64,000 nucleotides of DNA from Rhytidiadelphus loreus (Eukaryota > Streptophyta > Bryopsida > Hypnales > Hylocomiaceae). Positions 22,942 to 34,653 of this stretch are shown here, piece after piece; within the stretch, counting starts at the first letter, position 1; each line of letters begins with the position of its first letter. The notes under the pieces are model-generated. The model did not search any database and was not told the origin of the DNA. It saw only the letters and a program-made list of their open reading frames with translations. The translations under genes and the position numbers were made by a program. Location: positions 70,637,093 to 70,701,092 of the forward strand of contig OX344763.1 in the NCBI GenBank assembly GCA_947034895.1, given 5' to 3'.

Positions 22942-23110
22942 CACTAGTAGAAAATTGCGTCCAAATCAACAAAAGAATAACAAAAAGTTGTTGATTTTCG
23001 TACTGCATTGACCATTTTCACATATTTTTGTTGTATAGATAAGTGTTCATTGAAGAGCACAACATTTTTTTGTTGATTTTCACAGTACATACCAACAGTG
23101 AAATGCAATT
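22942..23110 (+). repeat. Left terminal and subterminal repeats of the 30-kb CACTA
   Basis: The terminal inverted repeat is followed by several copies, in both orientations, of a motif around TTGTTGATTTTC and CCAAATCAACAAAAG. In CACTA elements such subterminal repeats bind the TNPA-type protein. They are shared with the 1.6-kb derivative at 6392-8024. Confidence 0.75.
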
Positions 23111-25955
23111 CACTCTCATATGTATAAGAAGTGTCTTCCTATACCCCATTCTATTTTGTCAATGAACAAAATGAAACTTTTAATATCAATGTCATGTACC
23201 ATGATTGAAGAGCACACTGAACATTACAATAAAGATTTCTTTAATTTCTTTAATTAATTCTTAACTTCATAAGTTTAACAATCTAATATATACAGTACAA
23301 CAACATCCAATGTATTGTCCAGTTTTCACCATTTATGGACATGTCATTTCATAGCATACTGAAAACACGCTTCTGAAGAAACAACAGTACACTGTAGTGT
23401 TTTCCCATCTGATAGTTTGAAATTGCACTACTGATTGTACAATGTCCTCACAGTCTCAGTTCTCCAGTTCGTATATTCTGTACGTAATATAGTATCAAAT
23501 GCTTGGAATTCTTACTAAGTACTTTGTTATGACATAAACTGAAATTACTTCACTAATATAGTGCTCGAAAATACATTTGACAAGCTAATTACTACAAGAT
23601 AATTACCAAGGATTTGAAGTAACCCATGCCATTCAAGCTTCCTTGTACACGAAGAAAATGATGAAAACAAACTGAAATTACCAACTCCTTCCAAATAAGG
23701 CCTTCACATATACAAAGACTGTTTGTTCAATTCTATATTCTTGTTGTGTTTGCATGAATGACTAGCACATCACCAAGTACTTCACTTTCTCAACTGCATA
23801 AAAAAAAAAAAAAAAAAAATTGTCAGAATCATTTTGCAGACATCAGAAACTTATGTCATTTAAGGTAGGAGGTCCTAAAACACCTACTGTCTTGAATGGA
23901 CCAATTTAGTGATAAGTTCAATACTTATATGCCTTCCTTTTTCATTCCTAGCTTCTAATGAATTACAATGAATGTGCATGTATGGTTTACAGCCATTTCT
24001 AAGCTGTACGCCTTTACAACTACAAAATTCAATAAATAATTCAACAGAACTTCCAAAAACAAGAAACAACCAGTTTTACATGTGAATTCCACTAATTCTC
24101 AAAGAACATGTTGTTAACAATCTTCTATACATGGTCCATTCCTGGACCTCCAAAGTCACTATAGTCCATGACTTCTACCTAATAAACACTTCCACTTCAA
24201 TAAAGGAAACATGCTGCATGTATAAAAGATGACTAGCAACCACAGTACCATGCATGATTGCATGTCACCCTAAAACTTGAAAACTTCTGCAAATCTTCAC
24301 AACATTCAATTCATTACTCCATTCAGCAACTTAGTGTTGAAAACTGAACTGTTTATTTACAAAACTAAATTTTTTTATGAGTTACTATTCTTGAAATATT
24401 TAGCATATTAAGTGCCTATAAGATGAAAAAAAAACTAACAGTACTATATACTGCATGCATTCAGAAAGCCATTACACTAATTTAATTTAATTAAAAAAAT
24501 TCATAATGATTTAACGTGGCCAATGGCTACTACTTCTTCCACATCCTACCAATTCCATCACTGGTGGGAACACTTCAAACCTCATGTTCTTCAACATATA
24601 CGCATGAAATTCTGTTTCAATTTCCATTCCTTTTTAACAACAATTTAATTCTTCATGAATTATTCTAGACAATCTACTATATACTACACTTCTATATAGA
24701 ACATCTCCAACAACACTTCCACATGCACCCTCCATGATCAACTTCTACATAGCTGTCATTACATTGTAAGATTCGTTGTTCCATCATCTTTGAGATTTAC
24801 ATTCTTTACTAAGGTAACAGGCTCAGAAACCGGCCATCTAAGGGCTGAAACTGAATTTCGAGAAGGTGAAACACCTTGAAATATATGTGAGCATATTTTC
24901 CTTGAAAGTTAAGTAGAATTTTCACCTAACCCAAGTCCTTTCATATTTTTCAGAGCTATGAGGAATTAGTTATCAAATTTTGAAGTCAAAAGGGTACAAT
25001 GCTCTTAAACCGTGCCCTAACTGAAATGTTCACCACTTGTACATAACTGAAAGCCAATGAAAAGAAACATGTACAACCCGTGCAGATTCAAAATAGGGCA
25101 CGGTTTTTAAGCTTGAACGGTTTTCAAGCATGTTACCTTATATGTGAATGAATATTGTTCACTTCCTCTTCCCACAAACATCAGTATTGTTCAACTACAA
25201 ATACTCTAAATAGACACGTCAGTTATTACTTACTATGTTACTTTCATGATCCATGTCTAGTACAATTAAATTCTTCCTGAAAACTATTGTGCATGCTCAT
25301 AGTCACCTTCTGAACATTCTCTTCGTCGAGACTTCTGCTGGTTGTTATTCTATATGCTATAATATAATTATTTATTAGAAAACCAGCAAAATGAATAACC
25401 AATTTTCACCATGACTAAAAGTATGGAAGAAAACAAATAGGAACACAAATCCAGGGGTATATAGAAAAACTAAAACTAAAACTAAAACTAACCATGACTT
25501 CAACATATAATTTCACATACTTCATTGAAACAGCTTCCAATTATTTCTTCACAATTTCCATATGAAGTCTTCCTAATTCCTATACAAAAAATGTTTTCTA
25601 CTAAATTACAACCACAAGTGCAGTACTTGAACTACTTAACTTCCAACATGTTCATTGACTTCTGTTTCATTTTTGCAGACATTGCTGAAAAATGTACAAT
25701 ACATTAAAAAAAAAAAAAAGGGCACAATCATTTAGAAGGTTGAATAACCTAATGTCTTCTGAATAGAAGTGTGAAATTATTTCATTTGTTTACTTCTTTT
25801 TCAATTTTCCATTATGCTTTCATTTTTGCATCCCCTACAAAACTCAGTTCTCCTTTGCCAAAAATGCTTGAAATATGTTTCTTCAGCATTCTTCATGATA
25901 AAAAAACTATTGCATTTGTAGAAAAAACTCTTACTGGCATGTCCAGCACATTTCA
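23111..25955. other. Non-coding left arm of the 30-kb CACTA
   Basis: AT-rich with no supported exon. It lies beyond the 3' end of the TNP2 gene and presumably includes that gene's 3' untranslated region. A short AAAACT run near 25466-25491 is a simple repeat. Confidence 0.4.
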
Positions 25956-26830
25956 TCAATCCTCCTCTTCTGAGGACTCGCCAATGTCACGGTCGAAAAA
26001 AGGAGGAATTTCGAAAACGCTATCATTGAAAATATTGTTCACTGGTATGTTTCTTCCACTTGACACAACATTTGGATATGTCTCTGCAACTTCCGCTGGC
26101 ACTTGAAGTCCCTCAAAATCTACATCTCTGCCCATGGAAAAAAATCATGACTCCTCTTCTTCATCCACAATAGCATCATGTCTACGACCTCTCACCTCTG
26201 TTCATAGAACAACTTTCCAGGCAACGTCTTCTTCATCGTCACTAAAAAATACTTGGTGACAGTGAATTGGAAATGCAAATGATTCATACCCAAATGGAAC
26301 GAGTGCTCCGAAATTGGCCATGGTAAAACCCCATTCATCTTTTTTAATGGTGGCGTTCCTACCTCTATAGTTAGCCTTCACCCAGTCGCAAATTAAAAAG
26401 ACTACGCAATGTCCCTTGTAATTTAGCTCTACTATCTCCAAGATTTGGCCAATGTATTCCAATTTTGCATTAATTAGATTTTGGTCTTGCCTTCCCGAGC
26501 GACAGAGTTGTCGGAAAACAGTTGCAACTCCTGAATCACATGTACTTCTTGTACTCTGTTCAGCACTTTTCACTCGAAAATGATAACTATATGCGTGCAT
26601 GCTTTTAAAACTCTTCGCTTCAGCACATGGTAGTTCAGAAGAATCTTTGACATCTTTAGAAATGATGATTCCTTCTTGCACTTCTTTTTCCAGCCACGTA
26701 GCAAAGCTAGGAATTTCTTCCAACCCTATAGGATATGGTGCACCTCTTCTTCCATTTCTTGTGGAATGTCTTCTATGAAAATCTAAGCCTGCATTGGTCC
26801 TATCTTCAAGGACCTGCTAATATCTCCTAC
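25956..26830 (-). pseudogene. 3' exon of TNP2 gene: DUF4216 and acidic C-terminus
   Basis: On the minus strand the frame reads EEIPSFATWLEKEVQE, a Ser/Arg region, and then the DUF4216 signature KLEYIGQILEIVELNYKGH, FLICDWVKANYRG, KKDEWGFTMANF and HQVFFSDDEEDVAWKVV. A TGA at 26202-26204 follows, but the same frame continues with VRGRRHDAIVDEEEE, another TGA near 26149, and a tail rich in Asp/Glu (DRDIGESSEEED) ending at a TGA at 25956-25958. DUF4216 normally forms the C-terminal end of CACTA transposases. The tail beyond the first stop looks coding, so the first TGA is probably a mutation. Confidence 0.8.
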
Positions 26831-28222
26831 AACAAAATATATAAACTTATGCCTTAGTCTCATATATATCAAATGAAAGAAAGAAAATATTGAAAATGTA
26901 GAACAAAATAACTTCAGTCCCTTCTGCATAGGAAACTGAAAAGCAGATGTTAGGCAATGTAGGTATTCAAAATATTTAAATTTTCAATTACGTCATCATC
27001 AAAAAATATTCTAGAACTCTTTACTAATTCAGGAACTGCACATTTTTTTCCCTAAAATGTGTATATGTATGAATGACACCAAAGTAATTCCATAAATTAC
27101 TACACTGCATTCCTTAACTTCCTAGCACATCACATGCATACCGTTATCTCCAGGAGTTTTATTTTCACTTCACTATTTTTTCTGACCACCTTCTCTGTCT
27201 TCTATACATTTACGTCTTCTACACCAAATTTTTCGTCTCTTCCTTCTTTCAAAGTCAATCATATTTCAATTGCATTACATTCAATAGACTTTCTTTGTAG
27301 ACATCACATAATTTTTTAAGCTTAAAAGTTTGCTAACCCACTGAAGTTCATTTGCAAAATGGAAAAAAAAATCAGTATGAAGGGACCAATACTCTGCACT
27401 TATTACCACCAAAAAGGTTGTTTAAAATGAACATTCACAAACACTTCCCATGTCTCCTTTTCAATAAAGCAAATAGTAATGCAACTGGTGCCACACTATA
27501 ATCCATGAACTCAAATGGCCATAAGTTTTGACATTCCAGAAGCATGAAAGTCTACGAAAAAAAAAAAAATCCATTATCATCATTGACTACAAAGAAATTA
27601 TGGTGGACTCCCTACAGATGGATTATAACTTTTATATAAAACTACAGTCTTCCAATTGTGGGTTTGGTGGGCTTCTGATTTAGCTTCAAATTACAGGTAC
27701 ATGTCAGTCCATTTAATTTACATGTACTGCACTTTGAATGAAAACGTTCGTGTGTCCAAAAATTTGCATACCACGATTTTCACCTTACAAGTGAAGAAAA
27801 ATTCTATAAGAGATGAGGAAACAGTAATTTCAAAGGGTGTCATGACAAAGTAATCTCAGTCTATACTACTATTACAGGAGATTACTTCAAAATAGAATCT
27901 TCTTCATAGACAAAAAAAAACACGGGTTCTTAAAGGGTCTCCTTCTCATTGAACATCTTCCTCAACAAAGGTTTACAGATTTAATACTTATAATTCTAGT
28001 TTCCGAAACCAATGACCACTGCAATTTGTACTTACTATTAAAAAAGTAATGATGTTTTCCTTATTTTGGATGACGTACTGTACTAAATGTTAACTTCTTC
28101 GTTACATAATACATTCATTACAATTCACTGCATTTCTGTTTGAACTTCAAAGCCACTATTGAACTTCCAAAAAAAGAAACAAACATTCACATACAATGTG
28201 GAATACAATAAACAATACTCAC

Positions 28223-28824
28223 TGCCGATAGGGATCAAGGTGCTGCGCATTGTCCAGAACAAACTCATGCATCAAATTCCGCATGGCATCAGATAGTATC
28301 TTCCGTTTCCCTTTTCCTTCCAAAATCTCATCCACCATTGTCGGATCTTCTTCACTGTCCCATACTCTTCTCGTAGTGAAGTTGTAGTCAGTCATGTACT
28401 CTGTCATGAATCCAAGAGCTTCTTCTACTTGATATCCCTGTGCAATACTACCTTCTGGTTTAGCAAGATTTTTGACATATCCCTTCAGGGTCTTGAAGTA
28501 CCGTTCAAAAGGATACATCCACCTTGTATGAACGGGTCTGCAGAGAAATAGTTCTTCCACTAAGTGATTTGGTAAGTCAAACATGATGTCAAAAAATGAC
28601 GGAGGCATTTCTTTCTCCAACATGCACATTGTTTCTGCACAATCTTCTGTGAGCTGTGATTTCTCGTCAGTGTCCATTGTTTTTGCACAAATTTTTCGAA
28701 ATACTCTACTCAACCGTATGATTGTTCCTGCCAAAGCCTTGTTTGACACTTTCCGAAAACACAGTGGTAGAATCTGCTGTAGCAGAACATGATAATCATG
28801 TGACTTGAGTCCACTCGAAAACAT
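28223..28824 (-). pseudogene. DUF4218 exon of the TNP2 gene
   Basis: The minus-strand frame reads GLKSHDYHVLLQQILPLCF, EKEMPPSFFDIMFDLPNHL, RWMYPFERYFKTLKGYVKN and KPEGSIAQGYQVEEALGF, the hallmark blocks of DUF4218 in CACTA transposases. It ends at a splice donor (GTGAGT, complement of 28217-28222). The exon itself is open over 200 residues and looks well conserved, in contrast to flanking exons. The equivalent in the old element is at 5880-8140. Confidence 0.88.
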
Positions 28825-30146
28825 ATTTTATGACATTAATTAACTACAGTTGTAATGCACTTTTACAAAGTCTTTCACAATTATAAATGAATTCTCTTCA
28901 AAAATGTCCATCCACTACATTTCACGAAGGAATTCCATCTGTATTTTTGTTCTTAGTTCTTACATCTTCAAAATAAATAAACACGCACGGAAACTAAAAT
29001 GTTTTTAGTAATCCCGGGTCCACTTTTTTTTCCATCACTATTGGTTCTGCACTGTCTCTCAAGACAATACTGATCTTCCTGTACAACCTTCTGGTCCATG
29101 TGCGTTGCTCATTACTTTATAATTCAATCCATTTTCCTAACTGCAATTCCAGTCAAACATACCTTCGTATATGTCAAGGAACCTACGTCTAGAAGGCACA
29201 ACCTTCTGAACTCAATCAATAATGCAGCTGAATTCAGAATTATGTGTTCTACAATACTGCTTATTTTTGTTTAGAATAAATTGCTTCTTCAAAAAATAAT
29301 TATAGTGAATTCAGTACTTTCAAAAAATTAAACAAATGAAATTTTATTTTACTCAACATTGAGTATTTGGGGAAAAAAAATTTCATTTCATTTCATATAT
29401 TCAGACCTATGTCACAGTTCACTGAAAGAAATTAATTATACTCTAAGTTCCATTCCGTTGCGATCTACTATGTTATCCGCTGCAGACTACTTTTCTTGTT
29501 AGCAAACACTTACTTCAGGCCTCACCTTTTTTTCCCATATTCAAAAAACATAAAAAAGAATAAAAATTATCATTACATCAAAATCTACAGAGTTCAACGT
29601 CAAATAAATTAAATAAACATGCAATATTGCAAATAAGTTATGTAATGCAATTATGTGCTTCATCAAAAAACATTGACGACATTCCAGAAATGACAAAATT
29701 GTAATTCAATTTGACAATTTCATATAAATTAAAGAATATGAAAATTATAGAACAATACCGTTTACAAAACTATTCTTCACGTCATCCACTATTCTTTCTG
29801 ACATAACTTGCGACTCTAATTCCTCCATCTCCGAAGTCTTTTACACAAAATGAAAAAATCCTTTTTCTAAGATGTTGCAAACTATTCTTTAATAGATGAC
29901 AACAATTCACAAATTCTCAAAACAAACATTCAGTACATTGAAAGCATTTGAAGTTCAAATATATTATCATCTTCAAACAATTAACAAAGCATGTTCCTCT
30001 TTTTACAATACCAAAAGGTTTTACAATGATCGTGTACACAACATTTTTCTTCATTAATAAGTATGCATTTACTCATGCTGTCCGATTACAAAAAAATGAT
30101 GTATACAAGAATTATGATTACTGAAAAACATGAAGTGAAAACTTAC

Positions 30147-31614
30147 CTTCCAATAAGGCAAATAAAAAAAATACTACGACGCTTCACACCGTATAACTTC
30201 ACTAGGTCTTCATTGGAATTCTCTATTCCACCATTTGCAAGAAATTCATCTCGTTCACAACCCCATCGAAGAACTTCTTCACCTGTAGGTCTTTGCGGAG
30301 GCAATTGCCACTCCTGGTTCTGATTGAAGGCGGCTCGTGCTCTACGGAATCTCTGATCTTCTGGCAAGTAACGTCTTCCACCTAAATATATTATTTTTCC
30401 AAGAAGTCTTGCATGCTCTATGCAAGTCTTGGGACCACATAGTGGACATGCTTTATATCCGTGAACTTGTTGACCTGAAAGTAAACTGTATGCTGGAAAA
30501 TCATTGACGGTCCACATCAAAAGCACTCGTAGCGTGAACCTTCTTTCATTTTCAGGTTTTGACATGTTTACAACGGGTACCCCCCTCCATAATTGAAGTA
30601 AATCTCAAACTACTAGTGCCAAAAAAACATCTATATTCTCCGAAGTGGGAGCGGTAGGTCCTGGTATAAGAAATTAAGAACAGCTAGAGAAATGAAAAAT
30701 TTCTTAGTTCATAGCCAAGGGAGAAGATTGTAAATGGTAATTAGAAGAACCCATGTGGAGTGCTTGATTGCATTATTTTTAAATGGAATAATGCCATCTC
30801 CTACTAGTCCGAGACGGAGATTAGTCAATACTTCGGCAAAATCAGGATACAGTCGATCTACTGTCTTCCACTGTTCACTGTCTACTACAGAACGCATTTT
30901 CCCATCACTAGATTTATGCGCATCATGCCAAGTCATGAACTTTGCTATCTCCGGACATTTAAACATCCACAACAAATGCTTCACTATATCAAAGTACCAA
31001 ACTACCCTTTGAGGTACTTTATTAGATCCCGGTATGTACTGTGGATGCTGACAAGTTGGACATTGTTGTAGATCCTCATGTACACCTTCATACAGAATAT
31101 GGCCTTCCGGGCATGTATGCACTTGACGGTGCTTCAGTCCCCACTTCATGAGCATGGTTTTTATCTCGTATGAAGTTCGTGGGAAACAATTTGAAGTTGG
31201 CAGTAAATCACCAACAATCCAGGTCAAGAGTGCGTCAAGGAATGTATTAGGCACGGAATACAAGCTGCACAGTGAGAAAAGAACAATACTGCATTGCAGA
31301 CGGTTCAATGTACTGCCTTCAAAAAATTTCTCCGTTGAATCCTTAAGAAAGTTCTCCACATCCAATTCATTGAAGTCGTCGTCGCCCTCCACGTTCATCC
31401 TGTCCATTGGTTCTACCTCCTCATCATGTATAACATCATTGTGAATTTTGTCGAATCGCATGAAAGCATCTCTCACCATGCCATCAATATCCACAGCAAT
31501 TCGATCTGGCCAAGTGAAGTTGCATGTACCGTCGTCATTGTCTTGGCAACGGTAAGCATCCGCTTCTTTGTGTTCACGGTCAACCGGACCCCGTACATTG
31601 GCCCCATCCACGGT
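30147..31614 (-). pseudogene. TNP2 (Transposase_21) core exon of the 30-kb CACTA
   Basis: It starts after acceptor GTGCAG (31615-31620). The frame carries LQCSIVLFSLCSLYSVPNTF, FPRTSYEIKTMLMKWGLKHR, HTCPEGHILYEGVHEDL, CPTCQHPQY, TWHDAHKSSDGKMRSVVDS, LRLGLVGDGIIPF and STWVLLITIYNLLPWL. A TGA (30709-30711) and a frameshift near 30665 follow. It then resumes through IPGPTAPTSENIDVF, FTLRVLLMWTVNDFPAYSLL and HGYKACPLCG to YGVKRRSIFF, with a further shift before donor GTAAGT. This is the DDE-type nuclease domain acting on CACTA ends. It is damaged, but only by a few changes. Confidence 0.88.
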
Positions 31615-31902
31615 CTGCACCGAACATGTGAAAATGTGAAATTACATGTCAAACTCTTCCATAACTTGAATTTTTTTAAATTTAATTTCTATTCATTAAC
31701 TTAAATTTCTTTAAATCATGAAAAGCATTGAAAAAAAACAGTCTTCAGAACTGAATGCCATTGACTCTCTGTACATTCACACTTCCTGCAATTAAAGCCG
31801 CAAAGTTTTCACAAGTCCCCACGATTTAAATAACTCAATCTACAATAAAAAGAATAGTGTAAGTGTAGCATTCATTTACATCTTCGTTTCCTTTGAACTC
31901 AC

Positions 31903-32083
31903 CAGCACAGGATATATCAAGTAAGGATCTCGTCCGTGTCTTACGTGATGCTTTGCAACTATAGATAATTTATGCACTACAGCGCCTCTACAACGATTGC
32001 AAGCACATGGATATTCATGTAGTTTTAACCTATTCGCAATCGAACGCTCGATGTGGTAAGCAGCAGAAAGTCTTCTACGCATC
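31903..32083 (-). pseudogene. Transposase-associated domain exon
   Basis: It is bounded by acceptor GGCCAG and donor GTGAGT. The frame reads YPCACNRCRG, then VAKHHVRHGRDPYLIYPV. This matches the homologous segment of the old element (CQCTQCRG and LYGRHPDSRIW at 12053-12310) and the Cys/His pattern of the plant transposase-associated domain at the N-terminus of TNP2 proteins. The exon is open. Confidence 0.75.
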
Positions 32084-34281
32084 CTGGCCAAGAAAATACA
32101 GACAACACAGATAAAAACATCATGACATGGCTTTCACTGTCACTACCTTTCACTACTTCTTTGATGAACACCTCACTAAATTATATATTTTCAATTCGAC
32201 ACTTTTTTCACATGAATAGTCAATATTATAATGATGTTGTTGGTTATGCACTTAAGCTTCTACTTCAACAAGCAAAGAATCAACTACAAACATGTTGCAC
32301 TATTGAATAGGAGAACTCCCTCCTTCTATTTTTTTTTCTACTGAGACATTTCCATCCTTTCATCTAGAAAGTGCAGGTTATGTAGAAACATTGCTACTGA
32401 AAACATACTTGTTTAAGGCATTGTCTATTCCTACAACAAATAGTGCTTCCAATCCATGACTAAGATACATGTGTTCCCCGTCTGAAGATGGAAGTTTTCA
32501 TAATGTTTTACATGATTCTACGACGGAGTAGTGGCTTTAGAATATCTTCTTCATCATGGACAATGCTTCAAAGCTTCATGCAATAAATTATGTTTTGCAA
32601 TGAATGGGAAGACATATGCATGTTTATATTTCTTAGTGGACACTTGTAGAATTTATTTTTTAACCACATTAGTTTCCTGCAAGAAACTTTTACTAAACAG
32701 CTAATCCCGACTTCCTATTTTCTTTAGCTATGAAAAAACATGCAAATATTTGCTAAGAGATACAGAGATTGAAATTCACTGGACGTACCTTGATTTTTTA
32801 CTTCAACCACAGTTGGTACTTCGAATTTTGTGTAGTGCTGATCTGCTTGTATGAGGAATGTTAAAAAAAAAATTTACATACACAATGAATGTACAAAAAA
32901 AGAGTACATACCTAATAAGAAAATGATGTTAATGCTATAAATTTTTTTCTATAACCAAATGCTCCTTGTCATTAAAACATGAACACTGTCCCATATACAT
33001 GTACTCAGAAAATGCGTGACGTACATGGAAAAATGACCCCTCCATAAGAGCAGAAAATTGTTCTCAATATACAGAAGAGCAAACACAAACACTCCAAAAC
33101 AGTCTTGTTTAAATTGAAATTTTGCTAAAATGATGGCCATGTCATTTTTCACTCCTAAATGATAAAACTTATACTGCAAATAACAATTTCTTGTCCAAGT
33201 ACGTTGATTGCTAATTGCTAAACTGCATTATAAAAAACTAACAATGAAAAAAATCTTCAACAAAAGAATAGGGAATTCATGAATGTCATTAGTATTCACA
33301 GAATGGTCTATGCCATTCATTATAGGAATTCTATACTGACAATTTTAGTAGTTAATTGTACATAAGTACATGATCATCTTAAAACCACATTGTCCTATGT
33401 TCAATTCTGACTATACGAAGATTGTATTATGTCATGGTATGTAATTCCAAGTACAGCCACTTACGGAAGTGCAATTTAATGAACAGCTATTCCAAAAAAC
33501 AAGTTCCATTTGCTAGTACAATTGAACAAAAAGACATGTGAAATTGCGAAACTATTCACCTTCCCCCGACGTCGCCTCCTTTTTGTCCACTGAACTACAG
33601 GATTGAAGACACGTCCAACCACAAGTAACAACTCTCCAACAATTTTGTTTAATTGCAATTCTAAACGACACAGAAACAAAAACAATTTCAGAACTCTGAT
33701 GCACTACTATGATGTTCATTACCATTGTAGAACATGAAGATAATAATGTACAAATGACAAATGTTCTAATTTGGTATACAATGTAGTCATCAAATTAAAA
33801 TTGCTAAAGAAGAAGGCTAGTTAGATTACATACATATATTAATATTTGTCATGAATATGAAATGTGTACTACAACTACTTACTTACATTGAGAATTGCTA
33901 ACGCGTTTGTGCACACAAATTGGATAAGTCAACATACATCAATTGCTGAAATTGAAAATAAAAAATTGGCTAAGTGTAACAAAGATATAAGAAAAGATGT
34001 TTTACATGACACACCTTGCAGTTAACGTACTATGCATTTGCAGTTGTCAAAGTCCACATACATTTTTCATTGTTCAATCTAACTTTCTGAACAAGTCAAA
34101 CATCATGACACGGTCACAAAACAGTGAGAAGATGGATAGATCATACTTACTTGAGTAATTACATACATGCCGCCATACAAGTTTTACACATGCAATGTTC
34201 CTAGAGAGGGAAATTCGTATGTACTCATTTATTCATAAAAATAACACTACTACAATTCAGGAATATTTTTTCTTCTAAACT

Positions 34282-34653
34282 TTAAGGACCAACCTCACTG
34301 TACTCCCACTTCTCTCCCAACATAGCTCTTGACTGCTTTTCTAGTAAATTAACCTTCTCTAAGATTATGCAAGAGTCACCAAGTAGGTGCAACAGTTGTT
34401 CCCTAAACTGTTGCTTCCTATTCTGACTAATACTAGGACCTTGCACTACTTGTGTGATGCCACTCACAACTAGCGAATGACTACAGTGCTTACAGGAGCA
34501 TTCTGCACTCTTCGGGATGTCAGTCACTGCTAGAAGAGTTTTACAGTTCGAACACGTACAGTGAAAATGTGTAGTGTCTTCACAGATACTGTGGCACGGC
34601 TCAATCGACTGAGAAAGAACTGCCTTCTTTCCAACATTCACAGAATCACTCAT
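34282..34653 (-). CDS. N-terminal Cys-rich exon of the TNP2 gene
   Basis: An ATG at 34653 opens 123 codons with CTCSNCKTLLAV and CSCKHCSHSLVV, two CxCxxC-x2-L units about 20 residues apart. The spacing recalls LSD1-type zinc ribbons, although the match is partial. A helical stretch with RKQQFREQLLHLL follows. I propose a DNA- or protein-binding N-terminus of the transposase; the family assignment is tentative. The exon has no break. Whether it splices to 33560-33660 is inferred from strand and position only. Confidence 0.5.
   Translation of the reverse strand: MSDSVNVGKKAVLSQSIEPCHSICEDTTHFHCTCSNCKTLLAVTDIPKSAECSCKHCSHSLVVSGITQVVQGPSISQNRKQQFREQLLHLLGDSCIILEKVNLLEKQSRAMLGEKWEYSEVGP

Larger units (their letters stand above)
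25956..34653 (-). pseudogene. TNP2 transposase gene of the 30-kb CACTA (whole locus)
   Basis: Minus-strand exons in order: 34282-34653 (Cys-rich), 33560-33660 (ending in WTKRRRRRGK, a likely nuclear localisation signal), 31903-32083 (transposase-associated segment), 30147-31614 (TNP2 core), 28223-28824 (DUF4218) and 25956-26830 (DUF4216). Most borders have GT/AG sites. The MLDVMHCEMNL-type exon, present near 8405 in the old element, was not found between 30140 and 28824, so the gene may have an internal deletion besides its stops and shifts. It is transcribed away from the plus-strand gene at 37.4 kb. Confidence 0.8.

Noticed and set aside
25466..25491. Telomere-like or satellite AAAACT repeat
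   Set aside because: Only about four units long; a simple repeat without context.
29030..29230. Minus-strand frames near 29.1 kb as the missing transposase exon
   Set aside because: They have coding-like composition but lack the LDVMH signature and the RRDLQRRNVRKHLWL-type block seen in the old element.
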